The translations under genes and the position numbers were made by a program. DNA of 64,000 nt from Poecilobothrus nobilitatus (taxonomy: Eukaryota; Arthropoda; Insecta; Diptera; Dolichopodidae): contig OX352773.1 of NCBI GenBank assembly GCA_947095535.1, forward strand, positions 125,333,911-125,397,910, given 5' to 3'. Each line of letters starts with the position of its first letter. The stretch's first letter is position 1. The notes beneath the pieces are model-generated. The model worked only from the letters and a program-made list of their open reading frames with translations. It ran no database searches and was not told the origin of the DNA. This document shows positions 19,800-32,269 of this stretch, one piece after another.

Positions 19800-20376
19800 T
19801 TGTTCATTACTGGCGGAATTATTTACTTCCATTGGGCAAAACCAGTTTCTTGCGGCATAAATACTTTCAGATATGTGGATGTTCGGATTTATTTTTATGG
19901 CTTTAATGTTAACTTCTCCATTTTTAACGTCAACTGGAAGTTTGACTAATGTTCTCGAATTTAGTTTAAGTATTATTTTTCCAGAAGAGAAATTCGGTTT
20001 AACGCTTATCGGAATTTTTAAATGTTTTGTTATCAATAATTGATTTTCCAAATCTACTTTAGCACCTAATGCTTTCAAGATGTCATAGCCAAGTAGACTA
20101 TCAAAATATCAGTGAAATCGAAAAGTAAGGAATCTTGAAAAACCCCCTTGATTAAATTCTGCAAAGTTGGGTAATGTTACTTCGTCCTGCAAGATGTGTT
20201 TGTTAAATATTGTGTTAATGACTGACGGTTGTTTGGATTTTCTGATGTTGTTTGGATGTACATACTCTGGATTTATGAACGATGATGAAGCACCTGTGTC
20301 AATAAGGAATTCGGAGAATGATTCCGTGTTTGTTTACATCTACGTATCCGATAGCTCTGTCATGGCAAGTTCCTGA
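19800..20376 (-). pseudogene. Provirus B protease and pol start, unit 1
   Basis: The minus strand carries a retropepsin segment with the active-site motif DTGAS (codons near 20285-20300), then LKALGAKVDLENQLLITKHL and a spacer with INPNIHISESIYAARNWF, as seen between protease and RT in gypsy-type elements. The reading then jumps at about 19797 into env. The whole RT to integrase portion is deleted. A stop near 20112 interrupts the protease. Confidence 0.75.
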
Positions 20377-20446
20377 AAATTTTCTACGTATTCATTTCGA
20401 CCTGATATTTGTTGAAAATCATTTTGATTATCGCAAACGTCGTTGT

Positions 20447-21573
20447 TCATATTCATTCATAACGGTTCATATTGTCACAAAAGTGGTCTAGATTTTGTAC
20501 ATATCGGGGAGATCCGCAGGTGTTCTGGGTCATATTATAAGTCACGTAGTTCTCAGTTGGAATTTCGTTTTGCTCGACGTTGAATAATTCCTGGCTTATA
20601 AAGTTTGAAGGTCCGGTCTGTTTGAAGAAATTTTCGTTTCTTGCATATCTATTATTTTGTTGAGTTAACTTTCTGGTTTGTACTGATCCTATTTCCATAG
20701 GAGTTGGACTATTTAGAGCTCTAATTTGTACCTGATTCCTATTTTGATTATTTAGATTGAACGGTTGTGGGTTTCTAGGGTAAACATTTTGTTGACGGCG
20801 AAAAAATTGTGGGTTAAAGGGTTTTGAAAATTGTGGTCTGCTATTAAAATTTAACGGTCTTTGTACGTTTTGTTGGATTATTGGTTGAAACTTTTGATTA
20901 TTGTTATTTCTATTTTGATTATATTGAATGGATGGGGACAAATTTTTATTGTCGAATTTTGAATATTATATATTTTGCTCGTTAATACAAAAAAGGAAGG
21001 CGTCTGCTAATGTCACAGGTTTCATAGCCCTCACAGGTGAACTTAGTGGTTCTTTTAGACCTGCTAAAAATGCGTTCAGACTCATTTCTTGAAATAGTGT
21101 CTTTTTAGCTAAAATTACATTGTTGTCATTTTCATGGATCTTTACATGGATGGTCAAACTTGAGAGGGTCTCAGTGACTTCACCATAAAAATTTTCTACA
21201 GTAGAATGATTTTGTTTAACTTTATGCAAGTCCCGAATGAGGGAGGTTTCATTATGCTTGTCTGCATAGTGAAGTATTAAGTTACTTTTTATGTTGTCCC
21301 AAACTAATGGGGTCCCGTACATGTTCAAAACCTCGTTTGCAGGGCCAACAATTTTGTTCCTTATTGCTCGGATCAATAATTGGCCATAGAAACTGCCACT
21401 AGTAATTCCAATAGCCTATGATTCCCATCGAATTGTGGGAGGTCCTTAATTGCGTCGGGTATACGCAATCAATTAAAAACATCCATTACTGACATAGTAG
21501 ATGGACCTGGATCTGAGCCTGGATTTGGGCCTGGGTTTGGGCCTGGATTTGGACCTAGATTTGGAGTGGCCAT
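20447..21573 (-). pseudogene. gag: Provirus B gag, unit 1
   Basis: Capsid precursor. Starts MATPNLGPNPGPNPG at 21573 with a Gly/Pro/Asn repeat. In-frame TGA codons follow at about 21470 and 21395, in the same places in all three units. The capsid part is open from 21376 (NKIVGPANEVLNMYGTPLVW, LIRDLHKVKQNHSTVENFYG). An Asn/Gln/Arg-rich nucleocapsid part follows (20941-20453), with PTPMEIGSVQTRKL. There is no CCHC knuckle, as is usual for errantiviruses. A short break near 20945-20965 also disrupts the frame. Confidence 0.8.
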
Positions 21574-22382
21574 ATTATTTTTATAATTTCTAGCAAATCT
21601 TAAATTAAATTTATTTTTAAAATTTCTGTAATTAGAATAAGGATACATTCACTCCTTACTCAAAATTTTATTTATTTATTTTATAAAAATATATATATAT
21701 ATTTTTTTTTCTTCTGTTTTCTTTTTTTATTATTAATTTCTTAAAATTCCTAATACAATCTTCAATAAGGTTTTCGTTTATTATAATAAAATTTCAGTTC
21801 AATATTTATTAATTTTAAATCAATGATTTTCTTATATTTTTGGTTTTTTCTTTTTTTTTTTATTAAGTAATTAAGTATTAATTATGGTTAGGTAATTACC
21901 AAAATAATTTTTGTTTGAATCTCCACTTAATAATATAATAACGAAAAACAAAACTTACATGAGACAAAGGCAGCAGAGCAGATGGTTCATTTCCCACTGG
22001 ATAGACATTTAAGAGTTGACACTCACGAATATCTCCTTACTAATTGTTGATGTATCTCCTTACTGATAGGTTGATGTATGCTTAGCTGGTCTATTTCCAA
22101 TATTCCCTTGGTAACTTTAGCACAACACCAATATTATAAATTCTTATACATCAAATTTTTCCTCAATATTCCCTCGTCGTGAATTTAACAGTTTTTGTTA
22201 TAGTTCAATAAAAGTTTTATCTCAATATTCCCTTGAGATATGTTATTTTCTACGATAAACCGTCGTAAATTTAACACTTCTTTTATTAATTTTTTATTTT
22301 TATTTAATTTTTATGTTATTTAAAATTCCACTTTTTTCGTTTTTTATTATTTTATTTAATATTAAGGATAAATCCGATGTCT
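21574..22382 (-). other. Leader of provirus B unit 1
   Basis: Untranslated leader between primer-binding site and gag. It contains poly-T tracts and three CAATATTCCCT(T/C) repeats (around 22098, 22155 and 22230), shared with units 2 and 3. No coding frame. Confidence 0.6.
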
Positions 22383-22400
22383 ATCCTACCGACTGCGCCA
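22383..22400 (-). promoter_or_regulatory. Primer-binding site, unit 1
   Basis: TGGCGCAGTCGGTAGGAT on the minus strand, sharing its first T with the LTR end. It resembles the tRNA-Ser-type site of 17.6/297-group errantiviruses. Identical in the other two units. Confidence 0.7.
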
Positions 22401-22877
22401 ATTATCTTCTCCGCTACCTTCTTATTATGATTTTTTAAAATTAAATACACATATTATAATTTTTTACTTTATTACATTTAATTTAAATTTTAATTTTATT
22501 ATATTTAATTAACTTTAAGTTTATTACATTTTATACGTCTTTTCCTTTCAGGTCTTTATTACCAAATGTACAGTTATTTTGTTATTTATTTAAAAGCTTC
22601 AAATAAAACGTGGATAAAACGTGGATAATGGTTTAACTATTTTAAATTTTTTTTTGCAATAATATGAACTACAGTAATTTATGAATTTATTTATATGGAA
22701 AACAATACATGAAAAAGAATGTGATTATAGTACAGTTGAATTATATTGAATAAAGTACAGTTAACTTATATTTAATGTTGTTTTTATTTAATTCCAAAAT
22801 GCTGCGTAATGATTATTATATTAGTTTGAGAATTTATATTATATGTAATTTATATGTTGGGTTCAGGGTACATAACT
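22400..22877 (-). repeat. Provirus B LTR 2 (478 bp)
   Basis: Same termini as LTR 1. A purine-rich tract (AAGGAGGGAGG, minus strand, just upstream at 22878-22888) precedes it, and the primer-binding site of unit 1 follows it. Confidence 0.85.
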
Positions 22878-24419
22878 CCTCCCTCCTTACTGTTGAGGAT
22901 CGGCCAGGAGAATCTTGGTTCGATGGTCGGTGTGATTTCCGTTTCTATAGGATTGGTATGAAGTATTGCTCGGTGTTGCTTTTTCTTATAGTTGATGAAC
23001 ATGATGATGATTTGGGTAATACTGACTAAAATTGCGAAGATGATACGTCCTATTGTAATTGAGTTCTGTGGTTGGTGTAGATATGTTGTTATTGTTTGGA
23101 CAGGTTCTAGGTTTGAAAATTTATATTGGTTTAATTTCTTCAATTTTGTGCTAAAATTAGAAAAGCTTATATTAATTTCATTAAATGTTATGGGATGTAT
23201 TTCAATTTCATCCCAATATTTATTGATGTTGAATATGTGATATCGTTTATTTTGAACTCACAGCCGTCAAAATGAATTACTTTTGTGGCTTTTAATGGCT
23301 GCATGTGGTGATAACTTTAGTTTCTTCGATATTAATTAGTAAAACATGATTTGGTTCAGGTTGATATAATTCTGAAGATGATGCAATGCTGTGCAGTTGA
23401 CATTTTGCTGGTGGACTCTTCTTGAGGTTGCCTATGCATTCTGAATTTGAAACTGATGCCCTACTCGCCTTTTCTTTACAAAAGTAAGTGTCCTCTATTT
23501 TACGACATTTGTTATCCAAGTATCTTATTTCGTCATTACTCATCAAGAGAAAAGGTTTTGCAAAAATTATCTTGGTTTGGTTTATTGGTAACGGAATTAT
23601 GTGTGCTAAGGAGTAGGAATTTTCTGAAACTATGAGAATTTTTATATTGAAGATTATATTAGTGCTATTGTAATAAGCTTGAAGTTCTAGTAATTCGTGA
23701 AATATATGTTCTGTAGATTTGAGAGTTAAATTTTGATTTTTTCAATTTACTATAATATTTCCTAAAAAATTATTTCCCTAAAAAATTATTAATTTCTGTA
23801 GGATTTAAGATTTGCTTTGAAATAATGTTAAGTTTAGCTAAAACAATTGCTTCGGCATTGTTATTCAAGTGGGTGTGCAGTATATCTATATGGTAATTTA
23901 TCTGATTCAGGTATTGCAAATTTTTTAGTTTTGTATCGTCTTTTATTATACTATTTCTAACTTTATCTTGTGTATCTTTAATGAGATTGGAGATTGTATC
24001 TTGTTGATAGTTTATATGATCGGTAATATTTTCGAAAAGTTGTATCATTTTACTGTTTATTATCCTTTGTTTATCAATTTCGCCTTTAAATATATGTTCA
24101 TTAATCATTAAAGTCTCAATTTCCTTATTAAGTTTAATAGCTTGGTTATTGTCCATGTTTCAGTTATTGCTTTTATTAGGGTCCCAAGTCCGTCCACTAG
24201 TCCTCTTTTGAGTCTAAAAATTGGTGCCAATGTCTCGTATGTGTGCTTTAGTTCTCGCACTTTGAGTCTGGTTACGTATATAGTTATTCCTAATGTTTCT
24301 ACATCATCAAATTTGTCTAACGAATCTTCAGTTTTTTCAATATTTTGCTCATATTGTCTTAGTCTTATAATATGTAAAAAGTTACTGTGTCCTTTAATCA
24401 GTTTAGCCGTTCCAAGCAT
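22850..24419 (-). pseudogene. env: Errantivirus env, unit 2
   Basis: Most complete together with unit 3. N-terminal ectodomain (24419-24108), basic cleavage site and GLVDGLGTLIKA fusion-peptide-like stretch, then the shared frameshift. A helical domain follows (24156-23770), a Cys-bearing domain (KCRRIEDTYFCKEKASR-like region, 23546-23292) and a membrane anchor with cytoplasmic tail (IIFAILVSITQIIIMFINY then KKK, near 23040-22970). The stop lies inside the LTR. At least two further frame breaks separate these blocks. Confidence 0.85.
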
Positions 24420-24424
24420 GTTTC

Positions 24425-24990
24425 TTGTTCATTACTGGCGAAATTATTTACTTCCATTGGGCAAAACCAGTTTTTTGTGGCATAAATATTTTCATATATG
24501 TGGATGTTCGGATTTATTTTTATGGCTTAAATGTTAACTTCTCCATTTTTAACGCCAACTGGAAGTTTGACTAATGTTCTGGAATTTGGTTTAAGTATTA
24601 TTTTTCCAGAAGAGAAATTCGGTTTAACGCTTATCGGAATTTTTAAATGTTTTGTTATCAATAATTGATTTTCCAAATCTACTTTAGCACCTAATGCTTT
24701 CAAGATGTCATAGCCAAGTAGACTATCAAAATATCAGTGAAATCGAAAAGTAAGGAATCTTGAAAAACCCCCTTGATTAAATTCTGCAAAGTTGGGTAAT
24801 GTTACTTCGTCCTGCAAGATGTGTTTGTTAAATATTGTGTTAATGACTGACGGTTGTTTGGATTTTCTTATGTTGTTTGGATGTACTTACTCGGGATTTA
24901 TGAACGATGATGAAGCACCTGTGTCAATAAGCAATTCGGAGAATGATTCCGTGTTTGTTTACATCTACGTACCCGATACCCCTGTCAAGG
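24425..24990 (-). pseudogene. Provirus B protease and pol start, unit 2
   Basis: Same structure as in unit 1: active-site segment near 24915, then the LGAKVDLENQLLITKHLK region, spacer, and a direct jump to env at about 24422. There is an extra frame break near 24525. Confidence 0.7.
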
Positions 24991-25077
24991 TAAGTTCCTG
25001 AAAATTTTCTACGAATTCATTTCGATCTGATATTTGTTGAAAATCATTTTGATTATCGCAAACGTCGTTGTTCATAT

Positions 25078-26061
25078 TCATTCATAACGGTTCATATTGT
25101 CACAAAAGTGGTCTAGATTTTGTACATATCGGGGAGATCCGCAGGTGTTCTGGGTCATATTATAAGTCACGTAGTTCTCAGTTGGAATTTCGTTTTGTTC
25201 GACGTTGAATAATTCCTGGCTTATAAAGTTTGAAGGTCCGGTCTGTTTGAAGAAATTTTCGTTTCTTGCATATCTATTATTTTGTTGAGTTAACTCTCTG
25301 GTTTGTACTGATCCTATTTCCATGGGAGTTGAACTAGTTAGAGCTCTAATTTGTACCTGATTCCTATTTTGATTATTTAGATTGAACGGTTGTGGGTTTC
25401 TGGGGTAAAAATTTTGTTGATGGGGAAAAAATTGTGGGTTTAAGGGTTTTGAAAATTGAAAAATTAAGGGTTAATATAAAAAGCGAAGGCCTCTGCTAAT
25501 GTCACAGGTTTCATAGCCCTCACAGGTGAACCTAGTGGTTCTTTTAGACCTGCTAAAAATGCGTTCAGACTCATTTCTTGAAATAGTGTCTTTTTAGCTA
25601 AAATTACATTGTTGTCATTTTCATGGATCTTTACATGGATGGTCAAACTTGAGAGGGTCTCAGTGACTTCACCATAAAAATTTTCTACAGTAGAATGATT
25701 TTGTTTAACTTTTTGCAAGTCCCGAATGAGGGAGGTTTCATTATGCTTGTCTGCATAGTGAAGTATTAAGTTATTTTTTATGTTGTCCCAAACTATGGGG
25801 TCCCGTACATGTTCAAAACCTCGTTTGCAGGGCCACCAATTTTGCTCCTTATTGCTCGGATCAATAATTGGCCATAGAAACTGCCACTAGTAATTCCAAT
25901 AGCCTATGATTCCCATCGAATTGTGGGAGGTCCTTAATTGCGTCGGGTATACGCAATCAATTAAAAACATCCATTACTGACATAGTAGATGGACCTGGAT
26001 CTGAGCCTGGATTTGGGCCTGGGTTTGGGCCTGGATTTGGACCTAGATTTGGAGTGGCCAT
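25078..26061 (-). pseudogene. gag: Provirus B gag, unit 2 (internal deletion)
   Basis: Start at 26061 with the same Gly/Pro/Asn repeat and the same early stop codons as units 1 and 3. The capsid part is readable (25718-25464). Unlike its neighbours, it lost roughly 100 bp of the Asn/Gln-rich part at about 25455-25475. The C-terminal MEIGSVQTRELTQQNNR part (25323-25078) remains. Confidence 0.8.
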
Positions 26062-26859
26062 ATTATTTTTATAATTTCTAGCAAATCTTAAATTAAATTT
26101 ATTTTTAAAATTTCTGTAATTAGAATAAGGATACATTCACTCCTTACTCAAAATTTTATTTATTTATTTTATAAAAATATATATATTTATTTTTTTTTCT
26201 TCTTTTTTTTTTTTTATTATTAATTTCTTAAAATTCCTAATACAATCTTCAATAAGGTTTTCCTTTATTATAATAAAATTTCAGTTCAATATTTATTAAT
26301 TTTAAATCAATGATTTTCTTATATTTTTGGTTTTTTCTTTTTTTTTTTTTTTATTAAGTAAATAAGTTTTAATTATGGTTAGGTAATTACCAAAATAATT
26401 TTTGTTTGAATTTCCACTTAATAATATAATAACGAAAAAAAAAACTTACATGAGACAAAGGCAGCAGAGCAGATGGTTCATTTCCCACTGGATAGACATT
26501 TAAGAGTTGACACTCACGAATATCTCCTTAATAATTGTTGTGATAGGTTGATGTATGATTAGCTGGTCTATTTCCAATATTCCCTTGGTAACTTTAGCAC
26601 AACACCAATATTATAAATTTTTATACATCAAATTTTTCCTCAATATTCCCTCGTCATGAATTTAACAGTTTTTGTTATAGTTCAATAAAAGTTTTATCTC
26701 AATATTCCCTTGAGATATGTTATTTTCTACGATAAACCGTCGTAAATTTAACACTTCTTTTATTAATTTTTTATTTTTATTTAATTTTTATGTTATTTAA
26801 AATTCCACTTTTTTCTTTTTTTATTATTTTATTTAATATTAAGGATAAATCCGATGTCT
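26062..26859 (-). other. Leader of provirus B unit 2
   Basis: Same AT-rich leader with CAATATTCCCT repeats. It carries a small deletion near 26530-26545 that is also present in unit 3 but not in unit 1. No coding frame. Confidence 0.6.
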
Positions 26860-26877
26860 ATCCTACCGACTGCGCCA
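26860..26877 (-). promoter_or_regulatory. Primer-binding site, unit 2
   Basis: TGGCGCAGTCGGTAGGAT on the minus strand, next to LTR 3. Confidence 0.7.
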
Positions 26878-27343
26878 ATTATCTTCTCCGCTACCTTCTT
26901 ATTATAATTTTTTAAAATTAAATACATATATTATAATTTTTTACTTTATTACATTTAATTTAAATTTTAATTTTATTATATTTAATTAACTTTAAGTTTA
27001 TTACATTTTATACGTCTTTTCCTTTCAGGTCTTTATTACCAAATGTACAGTTATTTTGTTATTTATTTAAAAGCTTCAAATAAAACGTGGATAATGGTTT
27101 AACTATTTTACATTTTTTGTTGCAATAATATGAACTACAGTAATTTATGAATTTATTTATATGGAAAACAATACATGAAAAAGTATGTGATTATAGTACA
27201 GTTGAATTATATTGAATAAAGTACAGTTAACTTATATTTAATGTTGTTTTTATGTAATTGCAAAATGCTGCGTAATGATTATTATATTAGTATGAGAATT
27301 TATATTATATGTAATTTATATCTTGGGTTCAGGGTACATATCT
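26877..27343 (-). repeat. Provirus B LTR 3 (467 bp)
   Basis: Shared between units 2 and 3. The start reads AGATATGTACCC, one change from LTR 2, and the end reads GATAATT before the unit 2 primer-binding site. Confidence 0.85.
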
Positions 27344-28892
27344 CCTCCCCCCTTACTGTTGAGGATCGGCCAGGAGAATCTTGGTTCGATGGTCGGTGTG
27401 ATTTCCGTTTCTATAGGATTGGTATGAAGTATTGCTCGGTGTTGCTTTTTCTTATAGTTGATGAACATCATGATGATTTGGGTAATACTGACTAAAATTG
27501 CGAAGATGATACGTCCTATTGTAATTGAGTTCTGTGGTTGGTGTAGATATGTTGTTATTGTTTGGACAGGTTCTAGGTTTGAAAATTTATATTGGTTTAA
27601 TTTCTTCAATTTTGTGCTAAAATTAGAAAAGCTTATATTAATTTCATTAAATGTTATGGGATGTATTTCAATTTCATCCCAATATTTATTGATGTTGAAT
27701 ATGTGATATCGTTTATTTTGAACTCACAGCCGTCAAAATGAATTAATTTTGTGGCTTTTAATGATTGTGTTGGGCTGCATGTGGTGATAACTTTAGTTTC
27801 TTCGATATTAATTAGTAAAACATGATTTGGTTCAGATTGATATAATTCTGAAGATGATGCAATGCTGTGCAGTTGACATTTTGCTGGTTGACTCTTCATG
27901 CTGTGCGGTTGCCTATGCATTCTGAATTTGAAACTGATGCCCTACTCGCCTTTTCTTTACAAAAGTAAGTGTCCTCTATTTTAGGACATTTGTTATCCAA
28001 GTATCTTATTTCGTCATTACTCATCAAGGTTTTGCAAAAATTATCTTGGTTTGGTTTATTGGTAACGGAATTATGTGTGCTAAGGAGTAGGAATTTTCGG
28101 AAACTATGAGAATTTTTATATTGAAGGTTATATTAGTGCTATTGTAATAAGCTTGAAGTTCTAGTAATTCGTAAATATGCTCTGTAGATTTGAGAGTTAA
28201 ATTTTGATTTTTTCAATTTACTATAATATTTCCTAAAAAATTATTTCCCTAAAAAATTATTAATTTCTGTAGGATTTAAGATTTGCTTTGAAATAATGTT
28301 AAGTTTAGACAAAAAACAATTGCTTCGGCATTGTTATTTAAGTGGGTGTGCAGTATATCTATATGGTAATTTATCTGATTCAGGTATTGCAAATTTTTTA
28401 GTTTTGTATCGTCTTTTATTATACTATTTCTAACTTTATCTTGCGTATCTTTAATGAGATTGGAGATTGCATCTTGTTGATAGTTTATATGATCGGTAAT
28501 ATTTTCGAAAAGTTGTATCATTTTACTGTTTATTATCCTTTGTTTATCAATTTCGCCTTTAAATATATGTTCATTAATCATTAAAGTCTCAATTTCCTTA
28601 TTAAGTTTAATAGCGTCGTTATTGTCCATGTTTCAGTTATTCCTTTTATTAGGGTAACAAGTCCGTCCACTAGTCCTCTTTTGAGTCTAAAAATTGGTGT
28701 CAATGTCTCGTATGTGTGCTTTAGTTCTCGCACTTTGAGTCTGGTTACGTTTATAGTTATTCCTAATGTTTCTACATCATCAAATTTGTCTAACGAATCT
28801 TCAGTTTTTTCAATATTTTGCTCATATTGTCTTAGTCTTGTTATATGTAAAAAGTTACTGTGTCCTTTAATCAGTTTAGCCGTTCCAAGCAA
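27316..28892 (-). pseudogene. env: Errantivirus env, unit 3
   Basis: Same domain order and same shared frameshift as unit 2. N-terminal ectodomain at 28892-28581, helical domain at 28629-28276, Cys-bearing region interrupted near 27900-28040, and membrane anchor plus tail at 27609-27316, ending inside the LTR. A short insertion near 28312 (poly-A in the sense strand) adds a private frameshift. Confidence 0.85.
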
Positions 28893-28894
28893 GT

Positions 28895-29437
28895 TTCTTG
28901 TTCATTACTGGCGGAATTATTTACTTCCATTGGGCAAAACCAGTTTTTTGCGGCATAAATATTTTCATATATGTGGATGTTCGGATTTATTTTTATGGGC
29001 TTAATGTTAACTTTTCCATTTTTAACGTCAACTGGAAGTTTGACTAATGTTCTGGAATTTGGTTTAAGTATTATTTTTCCAGAAGAGAAATTCGGTTTAA
29101 CGCGTATCGGAATTTTTAAATGTTTTGTTATCAATAATTGATTTTCCAAATCTACTTTAGCACCTAATGCTTTCAAGATGTCATAGCCAAGTAAACTATC
29201 AAAATATCAGTGAAATCGAAAAGTAAAGAATCTTGAAAAACCCCCTTGATTAAATTCTGCAAAGTTGGGTAATGTTACTTCGTCCTGCAAGATGTGTTTG
29301 TTAAATATTGTGTTAATGACTGACGGTTGTTTGGATTTTCTGACGTTGTTTGGATGTACATACTCGGGATTTATGAACGATGATGAAGCACCTGTGTCAA
29401 TAAGGAATTCGGAGAATGATTCCGTGTTTGTTTACAT
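28895..29437 (-). pseudogene. Provirus B protease and pol start, unit 3
   Basis: Active-site segment LIDTGASSSFINPEYV near 29410-29360, then LGAKVDLENQLLITKHLK and the pre-RT spacer. The same deletion junction into env occurs at about 28895. Confidence 0.75.
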
Positions 29438-30712
29438 CTACGTTACCGATAGCTCTGTCAAGGCAAGTTCATGAAAATTTTCTACGTATTCATTTCGATC
29501 TGATATTTGTTGAAAATCATTTTGATTATCGCAAACGTCGTTGTTCGTTTTGTTCATATTGTCATAAAAGTAGTTTAGATTTTGTACATATCGGGGAGAT
29601 CCGCAGGTGTTCTGGGTCATGTTGTTCATATTATAAGTCGCGTAGTTCTCAGTTGGAATTTCGTTTTGTTCGACGTTGAATAATTCCTGGCTTATAAAGT
29701 TTGAAGGTTCGGTCTGCTTGAAGAAATTTTCGTTTCTTGGATACCTATTATTTTGTTGAGTTAAATTTCTGGTTTGTACTGATCCTATGTCCATGGGAGT
29801 TGGACTAGTTAGAGCTCTAATTTGTACCTGATTCCTATTTTGATTATTTAGATTGAACGGTTGTGGGTTTCTGGGGTAAAAATTTTGTTGACGGGGAAAA
29901 AATTGTGGGTTTAAGGGTTTTGAAAATTATGGTCTGCTATTAAAATTTAACGGTCTTTGTATGTTTTGTTGGATTATTGGTTGAAACCTTTGATTATTGT
30001 TATTTCTATTTTGATTATATTGAATGGATGGGGACGAATTTTTATTGTCGAATTTTGAATATGATATATTTTGCTCGTTAATACAAAAAGCGAAGGCCTC
30101 TGCTAGTGTCACAGGTTTCATAGCCCTCACAGGTGAACCTAGTGGTTCTTTTAGACCTGCTAAAAATGCATTCAGACTCATTTCTTGAAATAGTGTCTTT
30201 TTAGGTAAAATTACATTGTTGTCATTTTCATCCATCTTTACATGGATGGTCATACTTGAGAGGGTCTCAGTGACTTCACCATAAAAATTTTCTACAGTAG
30301 AATGATTTTGTTTAACTTTATGCAAGTCCCGAATGAGGGCGGTTTCATTATGCTTGTCTGCATAGTGTACTATTAAGTTATTTTTTATGTTATCCCAAAC
30401 TAATGGGGTCCCGTACATGTTCAAAACCTCGTTTGCAGGGCCAACAATTTTGTTCCTTATTGCTCGGATCAATAATTGGCCATAGAAACTGCCACTAGTA
30501 ATTCCAATAAGGTTGAGGATTTCCTCACAGTTATTTTAAAAATCGAAAAGTAACCTATGATTCCCATCGAATTGTGGGACGTCCTTAATTGCGTCGGGTA
30601 TACGCAATCAATTAAAAACATCCATTACTGACATAGTAGATGGACCTGGATTTGGACCTGGATCTGAGCCTGGGTTTGGGCCTGGATTTGGACCTAGATT
30701 TGGAGTGGCCAT
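29438..30712 (-). pseudogene. gag: Provirus B gag, unit 3 (least damaged)
   Basis: Start at 30712 with the Gly/Pro/Asn repeat and the same early in-frame stops as units 1 and 2. The capsid plus first nucleocapsid part is open over 181 codons (30472-29927). The terminal part MDIGSVQTRNLTQQNNR to ELALTELSVT (29794-29438) is longer than in the other units. A private 55-bp insertion lies near 30510-30555. Confidence 0.8.
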
Positions 30713-31504
30713 ATTATTTTTATAATTTCTAGCAAATCTTAAATTAAATTTATTTTTAAAATTTCTGTAATTAGAATAAGGATACATTCACTCCTTACTC
30801 AAAATTTTATTTATTTATTTTATAAAAATATATATATTTATTTTTTTTTCTTCTTTTTTTTTTTATTATTAATTTCTTAAAATTCCTAATACAATCTTCA
30901 ATAAGGTTTTCCTTTATTATAATAAAATTTCAGTTCAATATTTATTAATTTTAAATCAATGATTTTCTTATATTTTTGGTTTTTTCTTTTTTTTTTTTTT
31001 TTTATTAAGTAATTAAGTTTTAATTATGGTTAGGTAATTACCAAAATAATTTTTGTTTGAATTTCCACTTAATAATATAATAACGAAAAAAAAAACTTAC
31101 ATGAGACAAAGCCAGCAGAGCAGATGGTTCATTTCCCACTGGATAGACATTTAAGAGTTGACACTCACGAATATCTCCTTAATAATTGTTGTGATAGGTT
31201 GATGTATGATTAGCTGGTCTATTTCCAATATTCCCTTGGTAACTTTAACACAACACCATATATTTTTATACAACAAATTTTTCCTCAATATTCCCTCGTC
31301 GTGAATTTAACAGTTTTTGTTATAGTGCAATAAAAGTTTTATCTCAATATTCCCTTGAGATATGTTATTTTCTACTTTAAACCGTCGTAAATTTAACACT
31401 TCTTTTATTTATTTTTTATTTTTATTTAATTTTTATGTTATTTAAAATTCCACTTTTTTCGTTTTTTATTATTTTATTTAATATTAAGGATAAATCCGAT
31501 GTCT
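30713..31504 (-). other. Leader of provirus B unit 3
   Basis: AT-rich leader with poly-T runs and CAATATTCCCT repeats, like unit 2. No coding frame. Confidence 0.6.
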
Positions 31505-31522
31505 ATCCTACCGACTGCGCCA
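31505..31522 (-). promoter_or_regulatory. Primer-binding site, unit 3
   Basis: TGGCGCAGTCGGTAGGAT on the minus strand, next to LTR 4. Confidence 0.7.
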
Positions 31523-31999
31523 ATTATCTTCTCCGCTACCTTCTTATTATAATTTTTTAAAATTAAATACATATATTATATTTTTTTACTTTATTACATT
31601 TAATTTAAATTTTAATTTTATTATATTTAATTAACTTTAAGTTTATTACATTTTATACGTCTTTTCCTTTCAGGTCTTTATTACCAAATGTACAGTTATT
31701 TTGTTATTTATTTAAAAGCTTCAAATAAAACGTGGATAAAACGTGGATAATGGTTTAACTATTTTACATTTTTTGTTGCAATAATATGAACTACAGTAAT
31801 TTATGAATTTATTTATATGGAAAACAATACATGAAAAAGAATGTGATTATAGTACAGTTAAATTATATTGAATAAAGTACAGTTAACTTATATTTAAGGT
31901 TGTTTTTATGTAATTGCAAAATGCTGCGTAATGATTATTATATTAGTATGAGAATTTATATTATATGTAATTTATATGTTGGGTACAGGGTACATAGCT
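31522..31999 (-). repeat. Provirus B LTR 4 (5'-most, 478 bp)
   Basis: Start AGCTATGTACCC directly beside the CGCG duplication at 32000-32003. It is followed inward by the primer-binding site of unit 3. Confidence 0.85.
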
Positions 32000-32003
32000 C
32001 GCG
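32000..32003. repeat. Right CGCG target duplication of the B concatemer
   Basis: CGCG directly outside LTR 4, matching CGCG 18550-18553 at the other end. Confidence 0.75.
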
Positions 32004-32269
32004 CACTTTACTACTACCCAAAACAGATGATTGAACTATATCTGAATAAATCATCACCATTCCATTATTAGCAACAGCTAATTTGAATGGCAACCTGAAC
32101 TATAATTTTGTTTTAAAATTTTTTGTATTTATTTGCTGTTGAAATAATTCAGTTAGTAATGTTTTTATTATCTTCAATAAAAGTCTGCGATATTCGAATT
32201 AAGTCCCCTCGGTTAGATTCTGACACTTTTTTAAATATAACATCTAAATAATTTTTAGGAGTAGATATA

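Larger units (their letters stand above)
18554..31999 (-). mobile_element. Concatemer of three defective errantivirus-B units with four LTRs
   Basis: Layout on the plus strand: LTR 18554-18996, unit 18997-22399, LTR 22400-22877, unit 22878-26876, LTR 26877-27343, unit 27344-31521, LTR 31522-31999. All point to the minus strand, adjacent units share one LTR, and the whole is flanked by CGCG. Each unit reads gag, protease, then directly env. RT, RNase H and integrase are missing with the same junction in every unit. Confidence 0.9.

Noticed and set aside
19583..19906. Plus-strand open frames over 100 codons in the errantivirus units (also 24142-24537, 28681-29004, 22775-23029, 27241-27495)
   Set aside because: They are antisense to env and protease on the minus strand, where recognisable motifs lie; they recur only because the units are repeated.
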